DNA of 64,000 nucleotides from Polynucleobacter sphagniphilus (GTDB lineage: Bacteria; Pseudomonadota; Gammaproteobacteria; Burkholderiales; Burkholderiaceae). The notes under the pieces were generated by a model. That model had not been told where the DNA came from, did no database searches, and saw nothing but the letters and a program-made list of their open reading frames with translations. The stretch is taken from assembly GCF_001953355.1 (NCBI RefSeq), contig NZ_MPIY01000003.1, positions 186,001 through 250,000 on the forward strand, read 5' to 3'. Positions 21,846-28,895 of the stretch are shown piece by piece. How positions within the stretch are numbered: the first letter of the stretch is position 1; every line of letters begins with the position of its first letter. The position numbers and the translations under genes are program-made.

Positions 21846-22802
21846 TTATTGACTGATAGAGCTAAGCCAAAATTGCTGCTCTCTCCAGTTGCTGGGAAAC
21901 CCCATGTGTACTTGTGAGACCTTAGGATTTTTATCGAGCAACTCCTGCAAGTGTTTAGCCCAATTGCTCGAAGGGGAGATTCTATTCATTAAAGACTGAA
22001 TCACAATTAACTGAAAGTACAGCCTGCGTTGTGGGTTCAAATATTGCTGAACACTATTTTTCGAACTTACCAAAACGGATGCGGGTATGGCTGGCCAATT
22101 TTTTGGAGGTCTTTTTGGGCATTCAGGAATACTTCCGAATTCCCGATTCCAGACCCTAGAGTGATGGGCGCATAAATTCCTCAAATCAGAAACACTACGA
22201 AACCAAGATTTAAGTAAGGTAAATTTCCAACCAAAATGTGCCTCTATTGCTTGGGTATCTCTTGGAAGCTTCAAGTTGCTAAATAAAGTGGATATCTCTT
22301 TAAATGTAAGTAGCTCAACAGCCATCCAAATAGGAGGATGCTTTGGCGCTCCGGTGTATTTTGTTTTGTAATGGCTAATAAAAGTTTCTAAATCACGACC
22401 TTTAGATTGACTAGCAATAAGCTCTAATAGTTTAGGATGATCATAGCGATTATCAAAAATACTTTGATCTAGGTAACCATGGGGTCCATGATGTTTGGCA
22501 AGCGTATTGGCTACTTGTGTGCGTAGCGCTACTTCAATTCTTTCAATTGCATCCAACAGAAGTAGGCGTAATTCCTTGTCAAATAGATATAAATCTATGA
22601 CATCTGAAAAGGCTGTGCCAAAAATAAATGTATGCTCGGCGATATTTGGAAGGTAAAAGGGGCGGGTGTATGCGGAAAGCCTGAAGTAGCTAATGTTGCT
22701 TAGATAATCTATTGCTTCATCATCATTTATTAGAAGGTTTCGATTTCGAAGACGCTCAATATGTTCTAAATGTGTGAGTGCTGGCTTATCGAATGTAGTC
22801 AA
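21846..22802 (-). CDS. Abi_2 (AbiD/AbiF-type) HEPN abortive-infection protein
   Basis: 318 residues. The N-terminal Abi_2 marks are present (THLEHIERLRNRNLLI, YLSNISYFRLSAYTRPFY, DLYLFDKELRLLLLDAIERI, EVALRTQVANTLA). The HEPN catalytic pattern R-x4-H is at R208-H213 in SDLRNLCAHHSRVWN. HEPN proteins of this kind are RNases that halt growth during phage infection. The start is a TTG at 22802, supported by GGGGGA (22813-22808) five bases upstream. Its 5' region holds a separate promoter and a short hairpin RNA ending in a terminator directly before the ribosome binding site, an arrangement like an RNA-antitoxin/toxin pair. It lies in the phage-rich island after tRNA-Ser. Confidence 0.85.
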   Translation of the reverse strand: MTTFDKPALTHLEHIERLRNRNLLINDDEAIDYLSNISYFRLSAYTRPFYLPNIAEHTFIFGTAFSDVIDLYLFDKELRLLLLDAIERIEVALRTQVANTLAKHHGPHGYLDQSIFDNRYDHPKLLELIASQSKGRDLETFISHYKTKYTGAPKHPPIWMAVELLTFKEISTLFSNLKLPRDTQAIEAHFGWKFTLLKSWFRSVSDLRNLCAHHSRVWNREFGSIPECPKRPPKNWPAIPASVLVSSKNSVQQYLNPQRRLYFQLIVIQSLMNRISPSSNWAKHLQELLDKNPKVSQVHMGFPSNWREQQFWLSSISQ

Positions 22803-22816
22803 TAGAATCCCCCAAT

Positions 22817-22864
22817 AAAAAACCCGCCAAAGTGTGCTTCCAGGAGAGGCATGGCGGGTATGTT
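22817..22864 (-). ncRNA. Candidate short hairpin RNA upstream of the Abi gene
   Basis: On the minus strand a perfect TATAAT would start a transcript near 22864. It would contain an 8-bp stem ACCCGCCA (22859-22852) / TGGCGGGT (22829-22822) around a 22-base loop, ending in six Ts (22822-22817). The RNA would be about 48 bases. The loop has CCTCTCC (22849-22843), which can pair with the toxin's GGGGGA ribosome binding site (one G-U pair). A structured RNA motif (abiF) has been described upstream of genes of this family; whether this hairpin belongs to it is not tested. Confidence 0.5.
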
Positions 22865-22870
22865 GGATTA

Positions 22871-22876
22871 ATTATA
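22871..22876 (-). promoter_or_regulatory. -10 element for the hairpin RNA / Abi transcript
   Basis: Perfect TATAAT on the minus strand, about seven bases before the predicted RNA start. The -35 region (TTTTTA at a 17-base spacing) is weak. Confidence 0.5.
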
Positions 22877-22988
22877 CATTTAATTACCGCAGATAAAAAC
22901 CCTCTAATAGAAGCTTGTATTTTAGGTCTTCTGAAACATAAATCCAAAATTAGTCCTTTGGATGTGAGTCTGAATTTGTACACAAGAT

Positions 22989-23123
22989 ATGCCCAGCCAA
23001 AAACTAAAAGCCATTTTTAAAAAATGGACTGCTCGCAGCACTCATACGCGCACTCACTGGGCAACCTTTCATAAACGTGCAAGGCATGAATGTAATTCCA
23101 ACCCTACCGGCAAAGACTTCTAA
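22989..23123 (+). pseudogene. Small phage-like ORF, copy 1
   Basis: 44 codons, ATG at 22989 to TAA at 23121-23123. The stretch KWTARSTHTRTHWATFHKRA resembles a second copy at 24840 (KWTARITHARAHWA). The two share 37 or 38 of 43 bases (23022-23064 vs 24870-24912), and the differences leave most residues alike, suggesting past coding constraint. Family unknown; the W-x2-R-x2-x-A-x2-H-W pattern recalls the start of some phage portal proteins, a weak guess. It is probably a truncated remnant. Confidence 0.35.
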
Positions 23124-23366
23124 ATAATTATCATGGGGCTAAAAAGAAAAAGTCCTCAATTATGGGCTTTTGGAAGAGGTGCGGTACCCAAACTTGACGC
23201 GTTCAAAACGCGCTTACGATGGTGACGAAATTTGTCGCAAGCTACTTGGGGGTTTGATTACTTATACCGCTTCGTCATTAAATAAGATTATCCATTTTTA
23301 AGTAAATCAAAGTCAAGCTAGAGCTGGCATCTATCAATGTAAATTGCAGCCCATAAGCCATTCAAT
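23124..23366. other. Gene-free stretch inside the island
   Basis: No supported ORF. It contains an AAAAAGTCCTC...GGGCTTTT imperfect hairpin (about 23148-23171) and a 6-bp palindrome CGCGTT-CAA-AACGCG (23198-23212). The Abi and MFS genes around it are both on the minus strand, so it is downstream of the MFS gene. No function is evident. Confidence 0.4.
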
Positions 23367-24572
23367 TTATGCTTGCCTCCGTTGTATTTGATTCCTGAAA
23401 GCTGTCAAAAAAAATACTCCCATGCCAATTGCCAGAGCCATGAGCAAAAAGAGTGGGTAAGAAGAGTTCGGTGGAAGGGCTAAATAGCCTATAAGACTAG
23501 GAACCCCGAAAATCCCACAATAAAAACTCGCATTAAACGCTGAAAGCGCAATTGGGCGCCGATCGATATCAAATGAATCGGAAACCCAAACACTGAGAAT
23601 AGGGAAACTAAGGCTGTAGCCAACCCCAAAGCAGATGCCGGAGATAATAATCGGTAAAGGGCTATGTAGACTAAATACCAAAGCAAATGCACACGCCATC
23701 AAGCCAAACGAGCAAGCTACCAAGATAGGGCGCGAGAATCCGCCTAATATGCCCAGTAGACCAAAACGTGAGCCAAAAAGGGCGAGGCTCATTGGTAAGA
23801 AAAATAAGCCTACCGAGAAATTGTGTTGGCTTAGGTATAAAGCCATATACCCAGTAACAAAACCCCACAATACCCCAATAGAAAAAATGCCCAAACCTAA
23901 GGCATGAAATCTCTTTGCGCACAGAATTTGATAATAAGAGTGCAAACTAATTGCAGGTGTTTTACTGGAGCGGTCAAATCCTTTAAAGATTATGGATAGG
24001 GCGATGAGTGTCAGTAATGCTAGTAGTCCCGGTAATGCCATATACAAAAAGAATCCATCAGATCCATGATTCTTAAAATACCACTGGGCTACTATAGGAC
24101 CAAATGCATTAGGCAGCGGAAACATTGATGCATAGATCCCAAAGAAATAGATTATTCTTGGACCACTCAATAAGCTCCTTATATAGATCATGGAGGCAGA
24201 AAAGTAAAAGCCAGACCCAAAACCAATTAGCCCACGAAAAATTGTCGAAAGAGGGATCGAGCTAAGGGCATACTCAAGGCCTATAAAGCCCAATATCATC
24301 AATGCCTGACTAATGATCATGAGTCGAATGCAGCTAATTCTTTGCAAGATAGCACCCGCGCTAAACAATGCAATCAAGGTTGGAATGAGTGGCGCAGATA
24401 AGACTGAGCCAATAGCCTGTTGAGAGTAGCCTTCCTCATTTAAGAGTGCCGATAAAAATATCAACGTAGATAGAGATAGTGACCCAAGGAATGTTACCAA
24501 ACATAGCAAAGAGAAATATCTTTGAGATGAGTTATTCGCGAATGCACTAGTCATAGGAAGCACATATCTCAT
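23367..24572 (-). CDS. MFS transporter in the island
   Basis: 401 residues, about 12 hydrophobic helices, with MFS features: a short signature region LQRISCIRLMIISQAL in loop 2-3 and FRGLIGFGSGFYFSASMIYIRSLL in helix 4-5, and a repeat of the layout in the second half. It does not resemble the OFA or ACS transporters of this window; efflux of a small molecule is possible but unproven. An AAGGAG lies 22 bases upstream of the ATG inside a GGAGAA/TTCTCC hairpin; a second ATG at 24554 is possible. It is flanked on both sides by copies of the small phage-like ORF, suggesting it arrived as cargo. Confidence 0.7.
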   Translation of the reverse strand: MRYVLPMTSAFANNSSQRYFSLLCLVTFLGSLSLSTLIFLSALLNEEGYSQQAIGSVLSAPLIPTLIALFSAGAILQRISCIRLMIISQALMILGFIGLEYALSSIPLSTIFRGLIGFGSGFYFSASMIYIRSLLSGPRIIYFFGIYASMFPLPNAFGPIVAQWYFKNHGSDGFFLYMALPGLLALLTLIALSIIFKGFDRSSKTPAISLHSYYQILCAKRFHALGLGIFSIGVLWGFVTGYMALYLSQHNFSVGLFFLPMSLALFGSRFGLLGILGGFSRPILVACSFGLMACAFALVFSLHSPLPIIISGICFGVGYSLSFPILSVWVSDSFDIDRRPIALSAFNASFYCGIFGVPSLIGYLALPPNSSYPLFLLMALAIGMGVFFLTAFRNQIQRRQA

Positions 24573-24839
24573 GAATTACAGGAGAAAAGACTTCTCCTTG
24601 GAAAATTAAACAAACATCCAATATGCTTGTCCATCTAAGTCTATCTTCTCTAAGATCGCAACTCAATCAGTAATATTGACCTCTTAATAAAGATGGCATT
24701 GATAACTGAAAATATATTTGTGACTTATAAAATTTCTATCACTTTATGGAAATATTTTGTAGTGAGTGAGTGCGAAACCCCGCCATGATAAATCCAAGAT
24801 AAGTGCATCGATGCGAGATTCGCAATCTATAAATAGGAT

Positions 24840-24938
24840 GTGCCTCAAGACTCAAAAGCCCTTCAACAAAAATGGACCGCCCGCATCACTCATGCGCGCG
24901 CTCACTGGGCAATCAGCCAGAGCAATGGCAGACCATGA
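24840..24938 (+). pseudogene. Small phage-like ORF, copy 2
   Basis: 33 codons, GTG at 24840 to TGA at 24936-24938, with KWTARITHARAHWAISQS matching copy 1 at 22989. The stop overlaps the ATG of the next ORF (ATGA), a typical translational-coupling arrangement in phage operons. It looks like a 5' remnant of a longer phage gene. Confidence 0.35.
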
Positions 24939-25117
24939 TTGAATCTATCTATGAGGCGATTGGAAGGCCGGAACCTAGTTTTGGAGGCATTAAGCCTATA
25001 GCAACCCATAGCCCTCAGCCTATTCGGGCGCGAACTTCAACATTGGGAGCGCCATTGGCTAGCGCAGGCAATCCCATGGATCGGATTGCCCAGCATTTAG
25101 GCAATATGGGGATATAG
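24935..25117 (+). CDS. Small hypothetical protein, phage-like context
   Basis: 60 residues, starting MIESIYEAIGRPEPSF, then a Pro/Ser/Thr/Ala-rich low-complexity middle and a short helix (DRIAQHLGNMG). The ATG overlaps the TGA of the preceding ORF. I recognise no family. A longer open frame from 24872 exists, but its extra N-terminus is out of frame with the sequence conserved between the two copies of the upstream ORF, so the short form is preferred. It is probably part of a decayed phage operon. Confidence 0.35.
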   Translation: MIESIYEAIGRPEPSFGGIKPIATHSPQPIRARTSTLGAPLASAGNPMDRIAQHLGNMGI

Positions 25118-25195
25118 ATAGGTCTGAATTACATGCCACTCAAAATCAGTGGCATGTAGACATAAATGTCTTTAGACACCCAAATCGCCTCATTT

Positions 25196-25246
25196 TGTCT
25201 ACAAAACTGCCGATATAGTCATTTTTCGTCAACAACTTAGCTTATA
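25196..25246. repeat. Pair of 20-bp repeats at the 3' side of the Fic gene
   Basis: TGTCTACAAAACTGCCGATA (25196-25215) and CGTCAACAACTTAGCTTATA (25227-25246), start-to-start spacing 31 bases, same orientation. They match the two repeats in the Fic promoter, which have the same 31-base spacing. The second one overlaps the Fic stop codon. Confidence 0.6.
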
Positions 25247-26736
25247 TCGTGAGGATCAAGCAATTGATGCTGTGAGGGGTTGTCTGTAAATGCGTTACAA
25301 GCCTTCATTTTTTCCCAAAGATTTGGGAAGTTCGAATAATCAAATCCAGCGGTCCAACGCCAGGCGCGAGTCATGGATCGGATAAAAGGACTGGGATCAT
25401 TATTTTGAGACAGCGCTTTTAATGGCAGCAAATAATCCTCACGATAAGCTGTGGGAATAATAATGCGAGAGGCGGAATGTTGAGTTAAGTAAGCATTCAT
25501 CGTTAGGCGCGCAGTTCGGCCATTACCATCCATAAATGGGTGCACTTCAGTAACAACAAACATCGCCATCAATGCACGCGCAAATGGATCTTCCAGTAAA
25601 GCGATACGCTTGAATCCTTCCCGCAAAGTGCCTTTAACAAGCTCGGGGTGAACAAAAATGGTATTTCCTGCTTGGTTACTTTGCTCTTTCCATTCGCCTG
25701 GATTTTTATCTGGACGACTAGAGAGTATTTGGAGGTTACATTGCAAAAGCCACGCTAAGAAATCATCTTCATCTTTTGGGGGCTTAGAGCGAAAGGGCTG
25801 CTCCATGATTGCTTTAAAGGTACCAAGTACATCATGTGAATCTTCATTTCGCTTTGGAATGATTTTCCCATCGAAAATAATCTCGGAGGCCTCTTCGACG
25901 GTGAATGTAGTGCCTTCAATGTAGTTCGAAAAGTACGATTCAAAGAATGCGAAATTAAAGGCGCTTTTACCCGTTTTTGCCTGATCTTCAATGATGGGAA
26001 AAGGTTTTCTTAAAGCAGAAAACAAAGTTTCGAAGATCTCAATGCGATCAGGATCATAAGGCTTACCAGCTGCGCGCGCTAATGCATCAGCTGCTCTTAA
26101 AGAGCGAGCCTTACCAGTTTGCATTAAGGCGGAAACAATCGTGTTCAGTGTTTTAAATTGAACCTCTAGACCTAATTGGGGGGCAATAGCTTTAGCGTCA
26201 TCACGCAGTGCATTGAGCTTATGTTCACCACGAATGGTGCATAGCTTGCTTAAATAAGACTCAACCCAAGGGCGACCCATAGTGCGAAGATCTGAGCCTT
26301 TGCGGCTATAGAGATTCTCTAACAGCCGCCTAGCCTCCGAGGATATAAAGAGTTTTCCATAAGGGGTATCGTTAAGCGAATCCTTGCGCGATTGAACTGC
26401 AGGAGGACCTGGCAAGATATTGAGAGTCAGCCCCGGAAATTCTATTTGACGTGCTCTATTGCCAGATACTAAAAATACATTGCCGCTATCATCTGGTTTG
26501 CAAAGATGAGCAGAACGGTAAGCTATTACAGAGCCTGGATAAAGATATTCGGTAATTTGCCGCCAATTGGGCCGAATGATTTGTTCGAGCGGGCTGGTGA
26601 TGTCGCCGGTGTAAATGCCGCGATAAATTTGACGCAAACGCCCAGACCTAGCCAAGCGGGAAATTCTCTGGGCGTTGGTTTTGTCTTCTCTTGAACTAAA
26701 AAGCAAGAGGGGTAGCTGGTCAACAGAAGTGCTCAT
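25237..26736 (-). CDS. Fic family protein with AbiEi-like N-terminal winged-helix region
   Basis: 499 residues. The C-terminal part has a complete Fic motif HPFMDGNGRTAR (H399-R410), so AMP (or other nucleotide) transfer is expected. An inhibitory helix motif S-x3-E-G (SNYIEG, 270-275) precedes it in the same chain, as in auto-inhibited class II Fic proteins. The first about 200 residues (RISRLARSGRLRQIYRGIYT, YPGSVIAYRSAHL) resemble the winged helix of AbiEi-type antitoxins, which bind DNA and repress their own promoter. Repeats in its promoter and at its 3' end fit such autoregulation. Probable role: self-contained stress or phage-defence effector (inference). Confidence 0.85.
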   Translation of the reverse strand: MSTSVDQLPLLLFSSREDKTNAQRISRLARSGRLRQIYRGIYTGDITSPLEQIIRPNWRQITEYLYPGSVIAYRSAHLCKPDDSGNVFLVSGNRARQIEFPGLTLNILPGPPAVQSRKDSLNDTPYGKLFISSEARRLLENLYSRKGSDLRTMGRPWVESYLSKLCTIRGEHKLNALRDDAKAIAPQLGLEVQFKTLNTIVSALMQTGKARSLRAADALARAAGKPYDPDRIEIFETLFSALRKPFPIIEDQAKTGKSAFNFAFFESYFSNYIEGTTFTVEEASEIIFDGKIIPKRNEDSHDVLGTFKAIMEQPFRSKPPKDEDDFLAWLLQCNLQILSSRPDKNPGEWKEQSNQAGNTIFVHPELVKGTLREGFKRIALLEDPFARALMAMFVVTEVHPFMDGNGRTARLTMNAYLTQHSASRIIIPTAYREDYLLPLKALSQNNDPSPFIRSMTRAWRWTAGFDYSNFPNLWEKMKACNAFTDNPSQHQLLDPHDIS

Positions 26737-26758
26737 AGGGCCTCAATTTATCCATTAA

Positions 26759-26809
26759 TGTCAACAACTATGCATATATTATAGTTTAATGTCAACAAAA
26801 GTGCGTATA
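26759..26809. repeat. Pair of 20-bp repeats in the Fic promoter
   Basis: TGTCAACAACTATGCATATA (26759-26778) and TGTCAACAAAAGTGCGTATA (26790-26809), start-to-start 31 bases. On the minus strand the second supplies a consensus TTGACA -35 and the first covers a CATAGT -10 at 17-base spacing, so binding would block transcription of the Fic gene. Same spacing as the pair at 25196-25246. Confidence 0.6.
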
Positions 26810-26847
26810 GAATCAAAATAACCCTATTTTTAGGTATATAGATACGG

Positions 26848-27453
26848 CTATTTCAAAGCCTTGGCATCGTTTACCAGTTGATATATCCGATTGTGTCTGT
26901 GAAGGATTTCAAAGAAAAGCCTCAAGGTATTGAGAGCATCAACATCTGCTCTATGTGGACTGCCTTCAAATTGAAGCTTAAAAGAACCCAGACCTGAGGA
27001 TAGACCGCCACTGGGTTTTTTGCCCATGGCAAGCATGTGCAGGCTATACCAAGTTTTGACATCGATCCAGCGACGACCAAAATGGGGAAAGCTGATACCT
27101 CGATCTTTAAATTCAGATTTCAGTTCAAGTGAATCGCCACCGCCCCAGGTAATGGGATTAACAAAGCAATTGCGCTTAGTAATAATTTCACCAATTTCTT
27201 TAGCTACTTGTTCATGTGGAACTGCATAGTCAGAAATATCCTGATTACAAATGCCCGTTAATTGGGTAATGAACTCAAAAATAGGCTCTTTAGGATCTAA
27301 GAACCATTTATACGTAGATAGGGATTGATTGACATAGTCATGATAGCTTCCTACCGCTAACCCTATTTGAATGATCTTTGGATTTACTGTGGAATTATCT
27401 TGGGCATTATTGAGTTCTAAATCAAGCGAGAAATAACACTGCTCTTTGTCCAT
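26848..27453 (-). CDS. DEDDh-type 3'-5' exonuclease
   Basis: 201 residues. The acidic motifs of the DnaQ/RNase T superfamily are visible: Exo I in YFSLDLELN (D..E), Exo II in the NPITWGGGD region, and Exo III HRADVDAL with the catalytic His five residues before the Asp. No other domain is attached. AAGGAG sits five bases before the ATG at 27453. Its orientation and position between the Fic gene and phage remnants suggest a defence or nucleic-acid-turnover role, but specificity (DNA or RNA) cannot be read from the sequence. Confidence 0.75.
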   Translation of the reverse strand: MDKEQCYFSLDLELNNAQDNSTVNPKIIQIGLAVGSYHDYVNQSLSTYKWFLDPKEPIFEFITQLTGICNQDISDYAVPHEQVAKEIGEIITKRNCFVNPITWGGGDSLELKSEFKDRGISFPHFGRRWIDVKTWYSLHMLAMGKKPSGGLSSGLGSFKLQFEGSPHRADVDALNTLRLFFEILHRHNRIYQLVNDAKALK

Positions 27454-27565
27454 GGAACTCCTTCGCTATTCTTTTAGATGAATGAGCAATGTAGAGGTCA
27501 AGCCGCAAAGAGTCAAACAAAATAAATCACCACATTCCTATTAATGAATTTACAAGAGAGTAATT

Positions 27566-27609
27566 CCGTCAAGGGCACCCCAAAGGGGTGGCTTGCGCAC
27601 CCTTGACGG
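27566..27609. repeat. Nested hairpin
   Basis: Perfect 10-bp outer arms CCGTCAAGGG / CCCTTGACGG enclose an inner hairpin CACCCC-AAA-GGGGTG (27576-27590) and GCTTGCGCA. No T-run follows on either strand, so it is not a simple terminator. Confidence 0.6.
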
Positions 27610-27630
27610 CCACGACCAAAGAAACGCTCT

Positions 27631-27669
27631 TTTATGCCCAAGGTGGCGTAATGACACATTGGGCATAAA
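27631..27669. repeat. 11-bp hairpin
   Basis: Perfect arms TTTATGCCCAA / TTGGGCATAAA with a 17-base loop containing GGTGGC, which is also found in the loop of the neighbouring nested hairpin. Purpose unknown. Confidence 0.6.
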
Positions 27670-27909
27670 GACCTATTGCGTGCTAATAAAGCAACTCAAC
27701 AAAAACCCCAGAAATATCCAAGCCCCGTACTAAAAACCCCAATAATTCATTCATGTAGTGAGAGCTAATCACTCAAGCTGCTGCTTCACGCCATCGCGTT
27801 AAAGCTAGAGTCGCGCCTAGTAGCGTAGCAATGGATGGGTTCACGCTCCATCTTACGGTATGAAGCTAACTAATTCACGAATAGATAAACATATTGATAG
27901 GGGTGGCAT

Positions 27910-28377
27910 ATGCCAATTTCAAATACAGACTTGCAAGAGTTAGCTAAGGTTTCCTTAGATGAGTACTTGCGCAATCTTCCAGTAGATCAGATAGCCGTAG
28001 AGAGACCTTTCCTTAAAAAACTCATGGAAGGTCGTAAGAGCCTGTTAGGCGCAAAGCAAAACGTAGTCGAGAACATCCGCAAAGAGCACGGCAGTAACTT
28101 TAGCTGGGCCTTTGGGGAGGAGACGGTCAAGTTCAATAAACGCAATACGACTGAGCAGGCTTCCTTCCCATGGCGTAGAGCGGTTGATGGTCTCTATATA
28201 GATTACGACCGACTATTTAGCAACGGCATCAAAGTTCGTGAGGGTGGGGCGCGAGGATTCCAATTGGAATACAACGAGCGCGTACAACTGATCAATCTCT
28301 TGGATGAGCAGTTAGAAGTTCTTAGAGAGGGCTTTCTCAATAAGTTAGATCTAGAGTTGCACCGCGACGGCTCATGA
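27910..28377 (+). pseudogene. Phage major capsid protein, N-terminal fragment
   Basis: 155 codons. The sequence (ELAKVSLDEYLRNLPVDQIA, ERPFLKKLMEGRKSLLGAKQ, TTEQASFPWRRAVDGLYIDY, LFSNGIKV, then EGFLNKLDLELHRDGS) has the look of the N-terminal half of a tailed-phage major capsid protein, as I remember that family; such proteins run to about 300 residues or more, so roughly half is missing. AGGGG lies seven bases before the ATG. An in-frame TGA at 28375 ends it, and the following bases in the same frame encode the tail of an unrelated HD-GYP protein. It is a relic created by deletion. Confidence 0.55.
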
Positions 28378-28497
28378 ACTGCTGTCAATGAGATCTTATC
28401 TAAAAAGGGAAGCCACTTCGATCCTGAGGTGGTGGATGCTTTTATGTCAGAGCTAGATAGCTTTAAAGCAATTTCAGAGCAATATCAAGACCGCTAA
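28378..28497 (+). pseudogene. C-terminal tail of an HD-GYP domain gene
   Basis: Forty codons read on in frame after the TGA at 28375: AVNEILSKKGSHFDPEVVDAF and FKAISEQYQDR before TAA. The GSHFDPEVVDAF pattern is the very C-terminal end of HD-GYP phosphodiesterases and response regulators, which degrade cyclic di-GMP. Only this tail remains, fused to the capsid fragment, so the ancestral gene was destroyed by the island or its later deletion. It marks the right boundary of the accessory region. Confidence 0.55.
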
Positions 28498-28499
28498 AT

Positions 28500-28877
28500 C
28501 TAGTTCCCTGGGGTGATCTCCAGCTCACCATAAAACCAACATTGCGCCTCTACTTGCTTCCAGCCCAAAGAGGTGAGGCCCTCATGCATAGAGTCTTCAT
28601 ACATCTTGAGCATTAACTCTTGTTCGCCTTGGGCAATATTTTCACTAAAGCTGTATTTGGCATAGGCATCATGTAATGAGCCATCAAATGGATCAAATGC
28701 TAGGTTTACATCAATGCCCAGGGTGGGGTTGTAAGACTCTGGAAGTTTGGGTTCTTTATTCACCAAGACATAGCCTGAGCTCCAGCTTAGTTCAACTGTG
28801 AAGGTCTTATCGGATTGCCGCCAAACTTCAATTTCTACAATTGGGTTTGGTTTGGTGGCGGCAATCTTATGGACCAT
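28500..28877 (-). CDS. Hypothetical protein
   Basis: 125 residues, acidic and rich in aromatic residues (VELSWSSGYVLVNKEPK, LAFDPFDGSLHDAYAKYSF, GWKQVEAQCWFYGELEITPG). There is no signal peptide or membrane helix. I do not recognise a family. It is 18 bases downstream of ilvD on the same strand and may be co-transcribed. It converges on the HD-GYP remnant with two bases between. Confidence 0.55.
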   Translation of the reverse strand: MVHKIAATKPNPIVEIEVWRQSDKTFTVELSWSSGYVLVNKEPKLPESYNPTLGIDVNLAFDPFDGSLHDAYAKYSFSENIAQGEQELMLKMYEDSMHEGLTSLGWKQVEAQCWFYGELEITPGN

Positions 28878-28895
28878 ATCAGTCAGCCGTATTCA

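Larger units (their letters stand above)
27454..27909. other. 456-base gene-free stretch with two strong hairpins
   Basis: No convincing gene. Two hairpins stand out (27566-27609 and 27631-27669, listed separately). A short open frame at about 27763-27864 ends TGA and might be the tail of a lost gene. Positions 27895-27909 supply AGGGG before the capsid-like fragment. The stretch may serve as 5' region for the minus-strand exonuclease. Confidence 0.45.

Noticed and set aside
23198..23220. CGCGTT-CAA-AACGCG as a dif or operator site
   Set aside because: It lacks the known dif pattern and no nearby regulator or start supports an operator; recorded only as a palindrome.
24872..25117. 81-residue reading from ATG 24872
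   Set aside because: Its first part is out of frame with the sequence conserved between the two small ORF copies; the shorter ATGA-coupled ORF at 24935 is better supported.
20605..28500. Insertion sequence or complete prophage
   Set aside because: No transposase, integrase, portal, tail or lysis gene is intact, and no terminal inverted repeats were found; only fragments remain.
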